DNA of 64,000 bases. Source: Aquipseudomonas alcaligenes NBRC 14159. GTDB lineage: Bacteria > Pseudomonadota > Gammaproteobacteria > Pseudomonadales > Pseudomonadaceae. The stretch is from assembly GCF_000467105.1 (NCBI RefSeq), contig NZ_BATI01000027.1:62001-126000 (forward strand), in the 5' to 3' direction. Of the stretch, positions 8,005 through 18,658 are shown one piece after another. The position numbers and the translations under genes were made by a program. Positions within the stretch are counted from its first letter, which is position 1; each line of letters opens with the position of its first letter. The notes under the pieces were generated by a model that searched no databases, was not told the origin of the DNA, and was given only the letters and a program-made list of their open reading frames with translations.

Positions 8005-8357
8005 TTGCCCGAATCGTTGCACACCAGCTCGTCGCTGGCGGCCACTGCGTAGCAGATCATTTTGTCGTCCTTGTAGGGCAGCACCAGGCTATAGCCCGGC
8101 TTGCCGTTGACCAGCAGTTGCTGGGCCTTGGTGTCCCAGTCGATGCGCACTTCGTTGCCGCTGTCCCAGTTCCAGTGGGTGAAAAAGTACTGGTCGGTGG
8201 CCGCGCAGGTGGTCACCGCGCAGGCGCCCTGGCTCTTCAGCTCGCCGCTCTTGTAGTAGTAACAGGTGCCGCGGCCTTCGCCGCAGCCGGCGTGCGCGGT
8301 GCCGGCGAGCAGCAGCGCCAGCAAGGTCGCCGTCAGCCTGTGTTTCAGTCCCACCAT
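7998..8357 (-). CDS. Small secreted cysteine-rich protein, unknown
   Basis: 119 residues starting MVGLKHRLTATLLALLLAGTAHA, a convincing signal peptide cleaved after AHA. The mature 96 residues have six cysteines (GC, TC, AC, TC, IC, VC contexts), enough for three disulfides, and are rich in aromatic residues (CYYY, YFFTHWNWD). No family is recognised. It starts 13 bases inside the end of the ankyrin gene upstream on the same strand, so the two are translationally linked. A periplasmic or extracellular role is inferred from the signal peptide. Confidence 0.7.
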   Translation of the reverse strand: MVGLKHRLTATLLALLLAGTAHAGCGEGRGTCYYYKSGELKSQGACAVTTCAATDQYFFTHWNWDSGNEVRIDWDTKAQQLLVNGKPGYSLVLPYKDDKMICYAVAASDELVCNDSGNY

Positions 8358-9472
8358 AGTTGTACCGCCTGATGTGTCTGCAGCCAGCGCTGCAGGGCCT
8401 TGAGGCCGAAGTGTTTGTCGTTTGCCGCAAGCCCCTGCAGCAGTTGCTGGATGTCGGGTGGAAGCTCGTTCTCGATCTGCTCTGCCAGAACGGCGAAGCC
8501 GCTCACGGTATCCGGGCAGAATTTGGCGATCTCCCTGGCGAGTTTGCCGAGGTCTTCAGGCAGGCGCTCGAACTGCAGGGTAAAACGGTCGGTGGCCACG
8601 TCGAGAAGATGGATGCCGTACTCCTTGTCCCAGCGTTGCAGGCGTTTGACGATGGCCTCGGTGTTCAGGCCGTAATTCGCGCCGTTGGTGTAGTGGCGGT
8701 AGAGGTCGAGGTATTTGGCCTTGGTGCCACCGTTCAGTGCTGCCTTGGGAATTGGCTTGCGCTCGGCACCCGGGTGCTGGGCGGCCAGCCAGTCGGCCGC
8801 GGCATGGTGGCCTCCTTCGCGTGCATACCAGGCGGCTGTCATGCAGCCGTCGGCACCGTCGACGGCGCGGCACACATCGGCGCCATGACGGACCAGCAAC
8901 TGCAGCATGTCCAGCTGGCCGCGGTTAGCGGCGCTCATCAGGAGGGTCATGCCGTGTACGTCGGCGTCTAGCCCCTCAACGCTGGCGCCGCATTGCAGCA
9001 GCAGATCGGCCACTTCGCCATGGCCGTTGTACAGGGCGGCACCAAGCGGCGAAGCCTGAGGTCCCTCCACCGGGCAGCCGTCGTCCAGCAATGTCCTCAC
9101 CGCCAACAGCTGGCCGGCCGCTGCTGCGTCTTCCAGGACGAAAAGCTCCTCGCCGCGGCGGTCGGCGCCCGCCGCTTCGAGCAGTTCGCGAATCTTGCGG
9201 TACTCGCGCTCCACCACGCGGTCGTGGCGGCGGGTCAGGCAGGTCTGCCAGGGCGTCAGGCCCTCGGCGTCGGCCAGGTCGGGATCGGCGCCCAGCTCCA
9301 GTAGCAGAGCCACCACCTTGGGGTAACCCATCCCGCCGCCGATGGCCTCGGTCAACGGGGTATGCCCGCTGCCATCCAGCGCGTTGGGATCGGCACCTGC
9401 GGCATGGCGCTGGCGAATGCCGTCGAGGTCGAACCAGTAGGCGCCCAGCAGTATGGGGTCGGCGGCGTGCAT
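8345..9472 (-). CDS. Ankyrin-repeat protein with C-terminal DUF4253-like domain
   Basis: 375 residues from the ATG at 9472, preceded by AAGGAGAG; an upstream in-frame start at 9559 lacks a ribosome binding site. Ankyrin repeats cover about residues 15-245 (for example SGHTPLTEAIGGG, VALLLELGADPD, SPLGAALYNGHGEVADLLLQCGA, GMTLLMSAANRGQLDMLQLLVRHGADV). The last 110 residues (RWDKEYGIHLL to the terminal QLWWD) resemble DUF4253, a domain found with toxin/immunity-type proteins. No signal peptide, so cytoplasmic. It is translationally coupled to the small secreted cysteine-rich gene downstream. Role unknown; an immunity-like or protein-binding role is only a guess. Confidence 0.75.
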   Translation of the reverse strand: MHAADPILLGAYWFDLDGIRQRHAAGADPNALDGSGHTPLTEAIGGGMGYPKVVALLLELGADPDLADAEGLTPWQTCLTRRHDRVVEREYRKIRELLEAAGADRRGEELFVLEDAAAAGQLLAVRTLLDDGCPVEGPQASPLGAALYNGHGEVADLLLQCGASVEGLDADVHGMTLLMSAANRGQLDMLQLLVRHGADVCRAVDGADGCMTAAWYAREGGHHAAADWLAAQHPGAERKPIPKAALNGGTKAKYLDLYRHYTNGANYGLNTEAIVKRLQRWDKEYGIHLLDVATDRFTLQFERLPEDLGKLAREIAKFCPDTVSGFAVLAEQIENELPPDIQQLLQGLAANDKHFGLKALQRWLQTHQAVQLWWD

Positions 9473-9580
9473 CGGACTCTCCTTGTGTGCAGGCTGAAAG
9501 CGCTTTTTGCCACAGCCTGCGTACGGCGGGAAGCGAGCGCTGCACATTCGGGCAATCACGATGAAAATCCGCAGGCAAAA

Positions 9581-9605
9581 GAAAGCCGCCTCGCGGGCGG
9601 CTTTC
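9581..9605 (-). terminator. Rho-independent terminator of sstT
   Basis: GAAAGCCGCC (9581-9590) pairs with GGCGGCTTTC (9596-9605). On the minus strand the hairpin is followed by TTTTGCC. It lies 16 bases after the sstT stop. Confidence 0.85.
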
Positions 9606-9620
9606 TGCGCAGCGTTGCCG

Positions 9621-10832
9621 TCAGGCCTTGTCGCGCGCCATGCAGGCGGCGGCGGTGAACAACACGTCGGTGGAGGAGTTCAGCGCCGTTTCGGCGCTGT
9701 CCTGCAGGATGCCGATGATGAAGCCGATGGCCACCACCTGCATGGCCACGTCGGCGGGAATGCCGAACAGGCTGCAGGCCAGCGGGATCAGCAGCAGCGA
9801 GCCGCCAGCCACGCCCGAGGCGCCGCAGGCGCACACCGCCGAAACCACGCAGAGCAGAATGGCGGTAGCCAGGTCGACCTGGATGCCCAGGGTATGTGCC
9901 GCGGCCAGCGCCAGCACGCTGATGGTGATGGCGGCACCGGCCATGTTGATGGTGGCGCCCAGCGGGATGGATACCGAGTAGGTGTCCTCATGCAGGCCCA
10001 GGCGTTCGGCCAGCTGCAGGTTGACCGGTACGTTGGCTGCCGAGCTGCGGGTGAAGAAGGCGGTGACGCCGCTTTCACGCAGGCAGGTGAACACCAGCGG
10101 GTAGGGGTTGCGGCGGATCTGGCTGAACACGATCAGCGGGTTGATCACCAGGGCGACGAACAGCATGCAGCCGACCAGCACGATCAGCAGATGGGCGTAG
10201 CCGGCCAGGGCCTTGAGGCCGGCGTCGGCGAAGGTGGTGGCGACCAGGCCGAATACGCCCAGCGGGGCGCAGCGGATCACCACACGGACGATCAGGGTCA
10301 CGCCGTGGGACAGGTCGGCGAACATCGCGCGGGTGCTGTCACTGCCATGGCGGATGGCGATGCCCAGACCGATGGCCCAGGCCAGGATGCCGATGAAGTT
10401 GCCCTTGAGCAGGGCGTTCACCGGGTTGTCGACCACATTCAGCGCCAGGCTCTTGAGCACTTCGGCGATGCCGCTGGGCGGCGTGGTGCCGGTGGCTGCG
10501 TCATGCAGCACCAGGGTCGAGGGCCACAGGCTGCTGGCGATCACCGCGACGATGGCGGCGGCCAGGGTACCGATAAGGTAAAGCATCAGAATCGGGCGAA
10601 TATGGGTGGGCTGGCCCGGCTTGTGGTTGGCGATGGCCGAGGCCACCAGGATGAACACCAGCACCGGCGCCACGGCTTTCAGCGCGGAGATAAACAGGGT
10701 GCCGAGGAAGCCGACTTCATCGGTGGCCTGGGGGGCGAGCAGGGCGAGGGCGATACCGGCGACCAGGCCGATGGCGATCTGCAGGACCAGGCTGGTGCGG
10801 TTGAGCAGTTGAACGAGGGGACGAAGGATCAT
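9621..10832 (-). CDS. sstT: Serine/threonine:sodium symporter SstT
   Basis: 403 residues, polytopic, with about nine hydrophobic segments. It belongs to the dicarboxylate/amino acid:cation symporter family. It shows the family's re-entrant loop serines ([13 protein letters not shown]) and the unwound helix [11 protein letters not shown] that binds sodium and substrate, and ends [21 protein letters not shown] as in SstT. It should import serine and threonine with sodium across the inner membrane. An AGGAA precedes the ATG. It is a single-gene unit: a terminator follows it, and 218 bases separate it from the bra operon upstream. Confidence 0.93.
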   Translation of the reverse strand: MILRPLVQLLNRTSLVLQIAIGLVAGIALALLAPQATDEVGFLGTLFISALKAVAPVLVFILVASAIANHKPGQPTHIRPILMLYLIGTLAAAIVAVIASSLWPSTLVLHDAATGTTPPSGIAEVLKSLALNVVDNPVNALLKGNFIGILAWAIGLGIAIRHGSDSTRAMFADLSHGVTLIVRVVIRCAPLGVFGLVATTFADAGLKALAGYAHLLIVLVGCMLFVALVINPLIVFSQIRRNPYPLVFTCLRESGVTAFFTRSSAANVPVNLQLAERLGLHEDTYSVSIPLGATINMAGAAITISVLALAAAHTLGIQVDLATAILLCVVSAVCACGASGVAGGSLLLIPLACSLFGIPADVAMQVVAIGFIIGILQDSAETALNSSTDVLFTAAACMARDKA

Positions 10833-11010
10833 GGGTGATGGTTCCTGTGATTCGACGGGACGCCGATGGACTATCCCGTTGGGCGGCAGGCCGGGTTGGC
10901 GGCTGCCGGTTTCCGTGAGCCTCTCGGGTAACGATAGGCGCAGAAAGAAAGGCGGCGATTCTAATGGCCAGGAGAGCGGGATGGTCGCCTTTGGTCGGTT
11001 CGATAAATAG

Positions 11011-11033
11011 AAACGGCCCGCGAGGGGCCGTTT
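11011..11033 (-). terminator. Terminator of the bra operon
   Basis: AAACGGCCC (11011-11019) pairs perfectly with GGGCCGTTT (11025-11033) around a five-base loop. On the minus strand it is followed by CTATTTATC. It lies just after the braG stop. The rest of 10833-11010 is the sstT upstream region, in which I see no other feature. Confidence 0.85.
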
Positions 11034-11050
11034 GCGTCAGGCCAGGTGCG

Positions 11051-11752
11051 TCAGCCGCCGAGGTAGGCGTCGCGTACCTTGGGGTCGACCAGCAGGTCGG
11101 CGCCGGTGCCCTGCATGACGATGCGACCGTTCTCCAGCACGTAGGCGCGGTCGGCCAGCTTGAGCGCCTGGTTGGCGTTCTGCTCGACCAGGAACACGGT
11201 CACGCCATCCTTACGCAGCTGTTCGATGATGTCGAAGATCTGCTGGATGATGATCGGTGCCAGGCCCAGCGACGGCTCGTCGAGCAGCAGCAGCTGCGGC
11301 TTGCTCATCAGCGCACGGCCGATGGCGAGCATCTGCTGTTCGCCGCCGGACATGGTGCCGGCGCGCTGGTCGAAGCGCTCCTTCAGGCGCGGGAACAGGT
11401 GCAGGACCTTGTCCAGCTGCTCCTGATTGTCCGCCTTGTTGCCGAAGAAGCCGCCCATGGCCAGGTTCTCCTCGACGGTCAGGCGGGCGAACACGCGGCG
11501 GCCTTCCGGCACTACTGCAATGCTCTTGCGCATGATGTCGTAGGACTCCTGGCCGACCAGTTCCTCACCCATGTAGCGGATGCTGCCGCTGGCCGCGCGC
11601 GGCGAACCGCACAGGGTCATCAGCAGGGTCGACTTGCCGGCACCGTTGGCGCCGATCAGGGTGACGATCTCGCCCTTTTCGACCTCGATGCTGACGTTGT
11701 GCAGGGCCTGGATCTTGCCGTAGAAGGTAGAGACGTTGTTGAAACTCAGCAT
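11051..11752 (-). CDS. braG: Branched-chain amino acid ABC transporter ATPase BraG/LivF
   Basis: 233 residues with Walker A GANGAGKST (about 35-43), the ABC signature MSGGEQQMLAIGRAL and Walker B LLLLDEPSLGLAP followed by the H-loop region (VFLVEQN). The LivF-type ending VRDAYLGG is present. It pairs with BraF to power leucine/isoleucine/valine uptake through BraD-BraE, and sits on the cytoplasmic face. It is the last gene of the operon; three bases separate it from braF. Confidence 0.95.
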   Translation of the reverse strand: MLSFNNVSTFYGKIQALHNVSIEVEKGEIVTLIGANGAGKSTLLMTLCGSPRAASGSIRYMGEELVGQESYDIMRKSIAVVPEGRRVFARLTVEENLAMGGFFGNKADNQEQLDKVLHLFPRLKERFDQRAGTMSGGEQQMLAIGRALMSKPQLLLLDEPSLGLAPIIIQQIFDIIEQLRKDGVTVFLVEQNANQALKLADRAYVLENGRIVMQGTGADLLVDPKVRDAYLGG

Positions 11753-11755
11753 GGA

Positions 11756-12519
11756 TTACGCCTCCCCCAGATAGGCTTTGATCACGTCCGGGTTGTTGCG
11801 GATCTCTTCCGGCGTGCCGTTGGCCAGGGGGGTGCCCTGGTTGATCACGTAGATATGGTCGGAAATGCTCATGACCAGGTGCATGTCGTGCTCGATCAGC
11901 AGCACGGTCACGTCATGGTCGTTGCGCAGCATGCCGATCAGCTGCTTGAGATCCTCGGTTTCCCTGGGGTTGAGGCCGGCGGCCGGCTCGTCGAGCATGA
12001 GGATGCGCGGGCGCGTCATCATGCAGCGGGCGATTTCCAGGCGGCGCTGCTGGCCGTAGGCCAGGGTGCCGGCCGGACGGTTGGCCACGTCGGTCAGGTT
12101 GACCTGCTCCAGCCAGTGCGCCGCGTACTCCATGGCCGCCTTCTCGCTGCGGCGGAAGCTCGGGGTCTTGAGCAGGCCGGCGAGGAAGTTGGTGTTGAGG
12201 TGACGGTGCTGGGCCACCAGCAGGTTTTCCACCGCGGTCATTTCCTTGAACAGGCGAACGTTCTGGAAAGTCCGTACCACGCCCTTGCGGGCAATCTTGT
12301 GGCCCGGCAGGTGCTGGATCGGCTCGTCGTCGAGCAGGATCACGCCGCCGGTGGGCTGGTAGAAGCCGGTCAGGCAGTTGAACACGGTTGTCTTGCCGGC
12401 ACCGTTGGGGCCGATCATCGACACGACTTGTTTGGGCTGGACGCTCAGGGCGACATTGTTGACAGCCAGCAGGCCGCCGAAGCGCATGGTCAGCCCGCTG
12501 ACTTCAAGAATCGGGCGGC

Positions 12520-12523
<4 letters not shown>
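11756..12523 (-). CDS. braF: Branched-chain amino acid ABC transporter ATPase BraF/LivG
   Basis: 255 residues with Walker [25 protein letters not shown] as signature (the LivG-type variant LAYGQQ rather than LSGGQ) and Walker [14 protein letters not shown], then LLIEHDM for the switch histidine. The insert after Walker A ([15 protein letters not shown]) is usual for LivG. It is the second ATPase of the BraCDEFG importer. The start overlaps the braE stop by four bases, so the complex subunits are co-translated. Confidence 0.95.
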
Positions 12524-14699
<2,176 letters not shown>

Positions 14700-14771
14700 T
14701 ACCTAACTCCTCGGCGCGGTCCGTGAAGCGGCGCTTGTGACGCGACGGATGGCCGGAAAACTCGATAAAAC

Positions 14772-14799
14772 AAAGCCCACTGCTCGCGCAGTGGGCTTT
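14772..14799 (-). terminator. Intercistronic terminator/attenuator between braC and braD
   Basis: A perfect 12-base-pair stem: AAAGCCCACTGC (14772-14783), loop TCGC, GCAGTGGGCTTT (14788-14799), followed on the minus strand by GTTTTATC. It sits between the binding-protein gene and the permease genes, so it should reduce transcription of braDEFG relative to braC. It may also protect the 3' end of the braC message. Confidence 0.85.
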
Positions 14800-14816
14800 G
14801 GGTTCAGGCGGGAAGC

Positions 14817-15938
14817 TTACTTGGCTTCGGTTTTGGTACCGTCCTGGTGCCACTCGTAGACCACGAAGCTGAAGTCCTTCAGGTCACCCTTCTCGTCGAA
14901 GGCCAGGGTGCCGGTCGGGGTCTCGAAGCTGTTGGCGCGCAGCGCGGCAGCGACTTTGTCGGTGTCGGTGCTGCCGGCCTTCTTCATGCCTTCGGCCATG
15001 ACCTGTACGGCGGCGTAGGCCGGGAACACGAACGGGCCGCTCGGGTCCTGGTTCTTGGCCTTGAAGGCTTCGACCAGTGCCTGGTTCTTCGGATCCTGGT
15101 CGAAGGACTTCGGCAGGGTCACCAGCAGGCCTTCGGAGGCCGGGCCGGCGATGGCGGAGATTTCCTTGTTACCCACGCCTTCCGGACCCATGAACTTGGC
15201 CTTCAGGCCTTTCTCGGCGGACTGACGCAGCAGCAGGCCCAGTTCCGGGTGGTAGCCGCCGTAGTAGACGAAGTCGACGTTGGCTTGCTTGAGCTTGGAG
15301 ATCAGCGAGGAGAAGTCCTTGTCGCCGGCGTTGATGCCTTCGAACACGGCAACCTTGGTGCCTTTGCCTTCCAGGGTCTGCTTGACCGCGGTGGCGATGC
15401 CTTCGCCGTACTGCTGCTTGTCGTGAACGACGGCAACGGTCTTCGGCTTGATGTGGTCGGCGATGAAGTTGCCGGCGGTCGGGCCCTGCAGGCTGTCCAG
15501 GCCGATGGTACGGAATACCAGCTGGTAGCCACGAGCGGTGATGTCCGGGCTGGTGGAAGCCGCGGTAATCATCATGATGCCTTCGTCTTCGTAAATGTCG
15601 GACGCCGGCTGAGTGGAGCTGGAGCAGAGGTGGCCAACGACGTATTTCACTTCGTCGTTGACGATCTTGTTGGCTACGGCCACGGCTTGTTTCGGATCAC
15701 AGGCGTCGTCGTACTTGACGCCTTCGAGCATTGCACCGTTCACCCCGCCGGCCTTGTTGATCTGCTCGATGGCCATTTCGGCACCGATGAACTGCATTTC
15801 GCCGTACTGGGCAACGGCACCGGTCACCGGACCGGCCAGAGCGATCTTGATGGTGTCAGCAGCCATCGAATAGCTGGCGGCACCGGCCAGGGCCATAGCG
15901 GCAAACAGCTTGGTCACTTGCTTGGTAGCCTGTTTCAT
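14817..15938 (-). CDS. braC: Periplasmic branched-chain amino acid binding protein BraC
   Basis: 373 residues with a signal peptide (KQVTKLFAAMALAGAASYSMA, cleavage near SMA). The mature protein begins ADTIKIALAGPVTGAVAQYG, the Leu/Ile/Val-binding protein opening; the two-lobe binding-protein family continues through KYVVGHLCSSSTQPASD and YYGGYHPELGLLLRQ. It captures branched-chain amino acids (and probably alanine/threonine) for BraDEFG. GGAG lies before the ATG. It is the first gene of the operon, separated from braD by a terminator-like hairpin as expected for an abundant binding protein. Confidence 0.95.
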   Translation of the reverse strand: MKQATKQVTKLFAAMALAGAASYSMAADTIKIALAGPVTGAVAQYGEMQFIGAEMAIEQINKAGGVNGAMLEGVKYDDACDPKQAVAVANKIVNDEVKYVVGHLCSSSTQPASDIYEDEGIMMITAASTSPDITARGYQLVFRTIGLDSLQGPTAGNFIADHIKPKTVAVVHDKQQYGEGIATAVKQTLEGKGTKVAVFEGINAGDKDFSSLISKLKQANVDFVYYGGYHPELGLLLRQSAEKGLKAKFMGPEGVGNKEISAIAGPASEGLLVTLPKSFDQDPKNQALVEAFKAKNQDPSGPFVFPAYAAVQVMAEGMKKAGSTDTDKVAAALRANSFETPTGTLAFDEKGDLKDFSFVVYEWHQDGTKTEAK

Positions 15939-16045
15939 AGTGCTCCACTCTTATAGGTGTTGTTCGTTCTTGTAATCCATGCGGCCAAAGCTGCAGGACC
16001 GGATCAGGATTCCCGGTCACGCTCCCCCGGCAACTGTACCGGCAC

Positions 16046-16074
16046 AGTGTAGAACCCTGTTTCGCGGCTTGAAA
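16046..16074 (-). promoter_or_regulatory. Candidate sigma-70 promoter for braC
   Basis: On the minus strand TTTCAA (16069-16074) and TACACT (16046-16051) are separated by 17 bases and lie about 110 bases before the braC ATG. Moderate match to consensus. It is one of two candidates placed in the 316-base gene-free stretch 15939-16254; the remainder is AT-richer around 16110-16150 without a clear motif. Confidence 0.4.
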
Positions 16075-16193
16075 AGCACGCATTTGGAAGCGTGGCAGGG
16101 GGGTGTCGCTTAATTGAAATAAACGTACAGAATAACGGCGGGATTTTTCAGTGACTGCAAGGTCCTTCTACGGCGGGATATTCGAGGTTGGAC

Positions 16194-16221
16194 TTGTCTG
16201 GTGAGAGGCCGGCGCTATGAT
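16194..16221 (+). promoter_or_regulatory. Candidate promoter for the DUF2288 gene
   Basis: TTGTCT (16194-16199), a 16-base spacer and a strong -10 box TATGAT (16216-16221), placed 33 bases before the ATG at 16255. The -10 is good, the -35 weak. Confidence 0.45.
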
Positions 16222-16254
16222 GGCGCGCCGTGTACTTTCTACCCAGAACGAGTC

Positions 16255-16572
16255 ATGACCGAACAGACAAGCACCCTTTATGCCAAGCTTCTTGGCGAGA
16301 CGGCCAGGATTTCCTGGGCAGAGCTCCAACCCTTCTTCGCCCGCGGCCAGTTGCTGTGGGTTGCCGCCAGCATGGACCTGGTGGAAGTCGCGCAGGCCGT
16401 GGCCGAGGACGATCGCAGCCGAGTCGCGGCCTGGCTGCAGGCCGGGCAGCTGGCCAAGGTCGCTGAGGCACTGGCGCAGGACTACCTCGCGCGTGATCCG
16501 GAACTCTGGGCGGTGGTGGTGTCACCCTGGGTACTGATCCAGGAGCGCGGCGCTGGTGCATCACTGCACTGA
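16255..16572 (+). CDS. DUF2288 family protein
   Basis: 105 residues from the ATG at 16255; an upstream in-frame start at 16201 would overlap the promoter. Pattern: LYAKLLGETARISWAELQPFFARGQLLWV, then LVEVAQAVAEDD, SRVAAWLQAGQLAKV, and WAVVVSPWVLIQE. This matches the short, mostly helical DUF2288 proteins of Pseudomonas. No function is known. It is a monocistronic or two-gene unit with the next small gene and is divergent from braC. Confidence 0.8.
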   Translation: MTEQTSTLYAKLLGETARISWAELQPFFARGQLLWVAASMDLVEVAQAVAEDDRSRVAAWLQAGQLAKVAEALAQDYLARDPELWAVVVSPWVLIQERGAGASLH

Positions 16573-16638
16573 TCAGGGTCATTTGCGTGCTGTATTGCTG
16601 GTCTAGAATGAGGTTTTTGACCAGCAAGGAGAGGCGCC

Positions 16639-16998
16639 ATGTTTGAACCGGGGCATTTACACAGAGCCAGTCTGCCTGGCCAACTGGATTTCGCCGTTGA
16701 TCTTTTCTACGAGGTGCGCCACGACCCCAAGGAAGGTCAGATGGTCCACTTCCGCATGGAAGGACAGATCGCCGGCAGGGCATTCAAGGACGAGTTCGAG
16801 CTGCATCGCGACACCGCGTTCAACTTCGCCAGCGTAATCTCGCGCGTGGCGGCCAAGCATGGTTTCCCGACCAATCACTCGCTGATCATGCGCGGTCACG
16901 ATGAGTTCGACCGGATGTTCAATGACATCCGTGACAAGCTGGGGGCCAAGCCGGGTGAGACGGTGAATTTCGATCACCTGGAGAAGGATGGGCTCTGA
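16639..16998 (+). CDS. DUF5064-like small protein
   Basis: 119 residues beginning MFEPGHLHRAS, with a strand-rich first half (DLFYEVRHDPKEGQMVHFRMEGQIAGRAFKDEFELHRD) and a helical end. I place it in the Pseudomonas-restricted DUF5064 group from the opening residues; no function is known. AAGGAGAGG lies just before the ATG. A strong terminator follows. Confidence 0.75.
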   Translation: MFEPGHLHRASLPGQLDFAVDLFYEVRHDPKEGQMVHFRMEGQIAGRAFKDEFELHRDTAFNFASVISRVAAKHGFPTNHSLIMRGHDEFDRMFNDIRDKLGAKPGETVNFDHLEKDGL

Positions 16999-17010
16999 GC
17001 CGCTTCTAAT

Positions 17011-17044
17011 AATAAAAAGCCCCGCCTCTGCGGGGCTTTTTATT
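17011..17044 (+). terminator. Strong bidirectional terminator
   Basis: AATAAAAAGCCCCGC (17011-17025) pairs with GCGGGGCTTTTTATT (17030-17044) around a four-base loop. A-tract and T-tract flank both sides, so it can end transcription from either direction. Confidence 0.92.
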
Positions 17045-17114
17045 GGTCACGGTAAGTAGGGCGGGCTCAGGAGCTGAGTGCAAGCAAGCGCTGCGAGAAT
17101 TCGGCAGGCAATAA

Positions 17115-17144
17115 AAAAGCCCCAGGCTTTCACCTGAGGCTTTT
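17115..17144 (-). terminator. Terminator of the tRNA-Asn gene
   Basis: AAAAGCC plus CAGG (17115-17126) pairs with CCTG plus GGCTTTT (17133-17144), one internal mismatch. It lies six bases downstream of the minus-strand tRNA-Asn, with a T-run on that strand. Confidence 0.8.
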
Positions 17145-17149
17145 GAATT

Positions 17150-17225
17150 TGGCTCCGCGACCTGGACTCGAACCAGGGACCCAATGATTAACAGTCATTT
17201 GCTCTACCGACTGAGCTATCGCGGA
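17150..17225 (-). tRNA. tRNA-Asn (GTT)
   Basis: 76 bases read on the minus strand, from the acceptor arm TCCGCGA to TCGCGGA-G-CCA, with the CCA encoded. The D arm (GCTCAGTCGGTAGAGC), anticodon loop CTGTTAA with anticodon GTT, and T arm GGTTCGAGTCC are all present. Confidence 0.97.
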
Positions 17226-17294
17226 ACAGCGGTGCGTATCCTACTGATTAAAAAGGGGAAGTCAACACCCGGAAGGCGACTTCCTCGATTTGTT

Positions 17295-18491
17295 TCAGAG
17301 CACCTGGACGATGGCCTTGGTGACGGCGTCCAGATTGTTGCGGTTCAGCGCGGCGACACAGATGCGACCGGTGCCGACGGCGTAGATGCCGAACTCGGTC
17401 TTCAGGCGCTCGACCTGCTCGGCGGTCAGGCCCGAGTAGGAGAACATGCCGCGCTGGCGGGCAACGAAACTGAAGTCGCGCTTGGCGCCAAGGGCGGCCA
17501 GCTGCTCGACCATGGCCAGGCGCATGTCGCGGATGCGCTCGCGCATCTCGCCCAGTTCCTGCTCCCACAGGGCGCGCAGCTCGGGGCTGTTGAGCACGCT
17601 GGCGACCACGGTGGCGCCGTGGGTCGGCGGGTTGGAGTAGTTGGTGCGGATCACGCGCTTGGCCTGCGACAGCACGCGGCTGGCTTCGTCCTTGCTGGCG
17701 GTGACGATGGACAGTGCGCCGACGCGCTCGCCGTACAGCGAGAAGGACTTAGAGAACGAGCTGGAGACGAAGAAGGGCAGGCCGGACTCGGCGAACAGGC
17801 GCACAGCGAAGGCGTCCTGGTCGATGCCCTCGCCGAAGCCCTGGTAGGCGATGTCGAGGAAGGGCACGTGCTCGCGCTCGCGCAGCACTTCCAGCACGGC
17901 TTTCCAGTCATCCAGGCTCAGGTCGACGCCGGTCGGGTTGTGGCAGCAGGCGTGCAGCACGACGATGGAGCGGGCCGGCAGGGCCTTGAGGTCTTCCAGT
18001 AGGCCGACGCGGTTCACGCCATGGCTCGCGGCGTCGTAGTAGCGGTAGTTCTGCACCGGGAAGCCGGCGGACTCGAACAGCGCGCGGTGGTTTTCCCAGC
18101 TCGGGTCGCTGATGGCGACCACGGCGTTCGGCAGCAGGCGCTTGAGGAAGTCGGCGCCGGTCTTCAGTGCGCCGGTACCGCCGACGGCCTGGGTGGTGAC
18201 CACGCGGCCTTCGGCCAGCAGGGCGGAGTCGGCGCCGAACAGCAGCTTCTGCACGGCGCTGTCGTAGGCGGCGATGCCCTCGATCGGCAAGTAGCCGCGT
18301 GGCGCGTGGGCCTCGATGCGCGCCTTCTCGGCCTCGGCCACGGCGCGCAGCAGCGGAATTCGCCCCTCCTCGGTGAAGTAAACGCCCACGCCCAGGTTGA
18401 CCTTGTGCGGACGGGGGTCGGCGTTGAAGGCTTCATTCAGGCCCAGGATCGGGTCGCGCGGCGCCATTTCGACGGCGGAGAACAGACTCAT
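17295..18491 (-). CDS. Aromatic/aspartate aminotransferase (class I, PLP)
   Basis: 398 residues from the ATG at 18491, giving MSLFSAVEMAPRDPILGLNEAF, the start of the TyrB/AspC group. Features: NPHKVNLGVG-like block (RPHKVNLGVGVYFTEEG), substrate NPTG motif (HNPTGVDLS), PLP-lysine in SSSFSKSFSLYGERVG and R in RGMFSYSGL for the distal carboxylate. It transfers amino groups between aspartate/aromatic amino acids and 2-oxoglutarate. Single gene, divergent from uvrB with 167 bases between. TyrB and AspC cannot be separated by eye, so no symbol is given. Confidence 0.92.
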   Translation of the reverse strand: MSLFSAVEMAPRDPILGLNEAFNADPRPHKVNLGVGVYFTEEGRIPLLRAVAEAEKARIEAHAPRGYLPIEGIAAYDSAVQKLLFGADSALLAEGRVVTTQAVGGTGALKTGADFLKRLLPNAVVAISDPSWENHRALFESAGFPVQNYRYYDAASHGVNRVGLLEDLKALPARSIVVLHACCHNPTGVDLSLDDWKAVLEVLREREHVPFLDIAYQGFGEGIDQDAFAVRLFAESGLPFFVSSSFSKSFSLYGERVGALSIVTASKDEASRVLSQAKRVIRTNYSNPPTHGATVVASVLNSPELRALWEQELGEMRERIRDMRLAMVEQLAALGAKRDFSFVARQRGMFSYSGLTAEQVERLKTEFGIYAVGTGRICVAALNRNNLDAVTKAIVQVL

Positions 18492-18658
18492 GATTGCGGC
18501 GGTCTCGGAGAGGAGAAGGTTGGGATGCGGCAACGCCCGCTAGGGGGTTGCATAAAGGGGCCGCTATTATAGCCACCCCGGTTGTGCGCGGCGACAGCGC
18601 CAGCGCCCAATTCCAAGCTTTGACGCTCGCCGCAGCGGCGCGTCACAGAGGATTGATC

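Noticed and set aside
18492..18658. LexA (SOS) box before uvrB
   Set aside because: I could not find a CTG-N10-CAG type site of adequate match in the interval.
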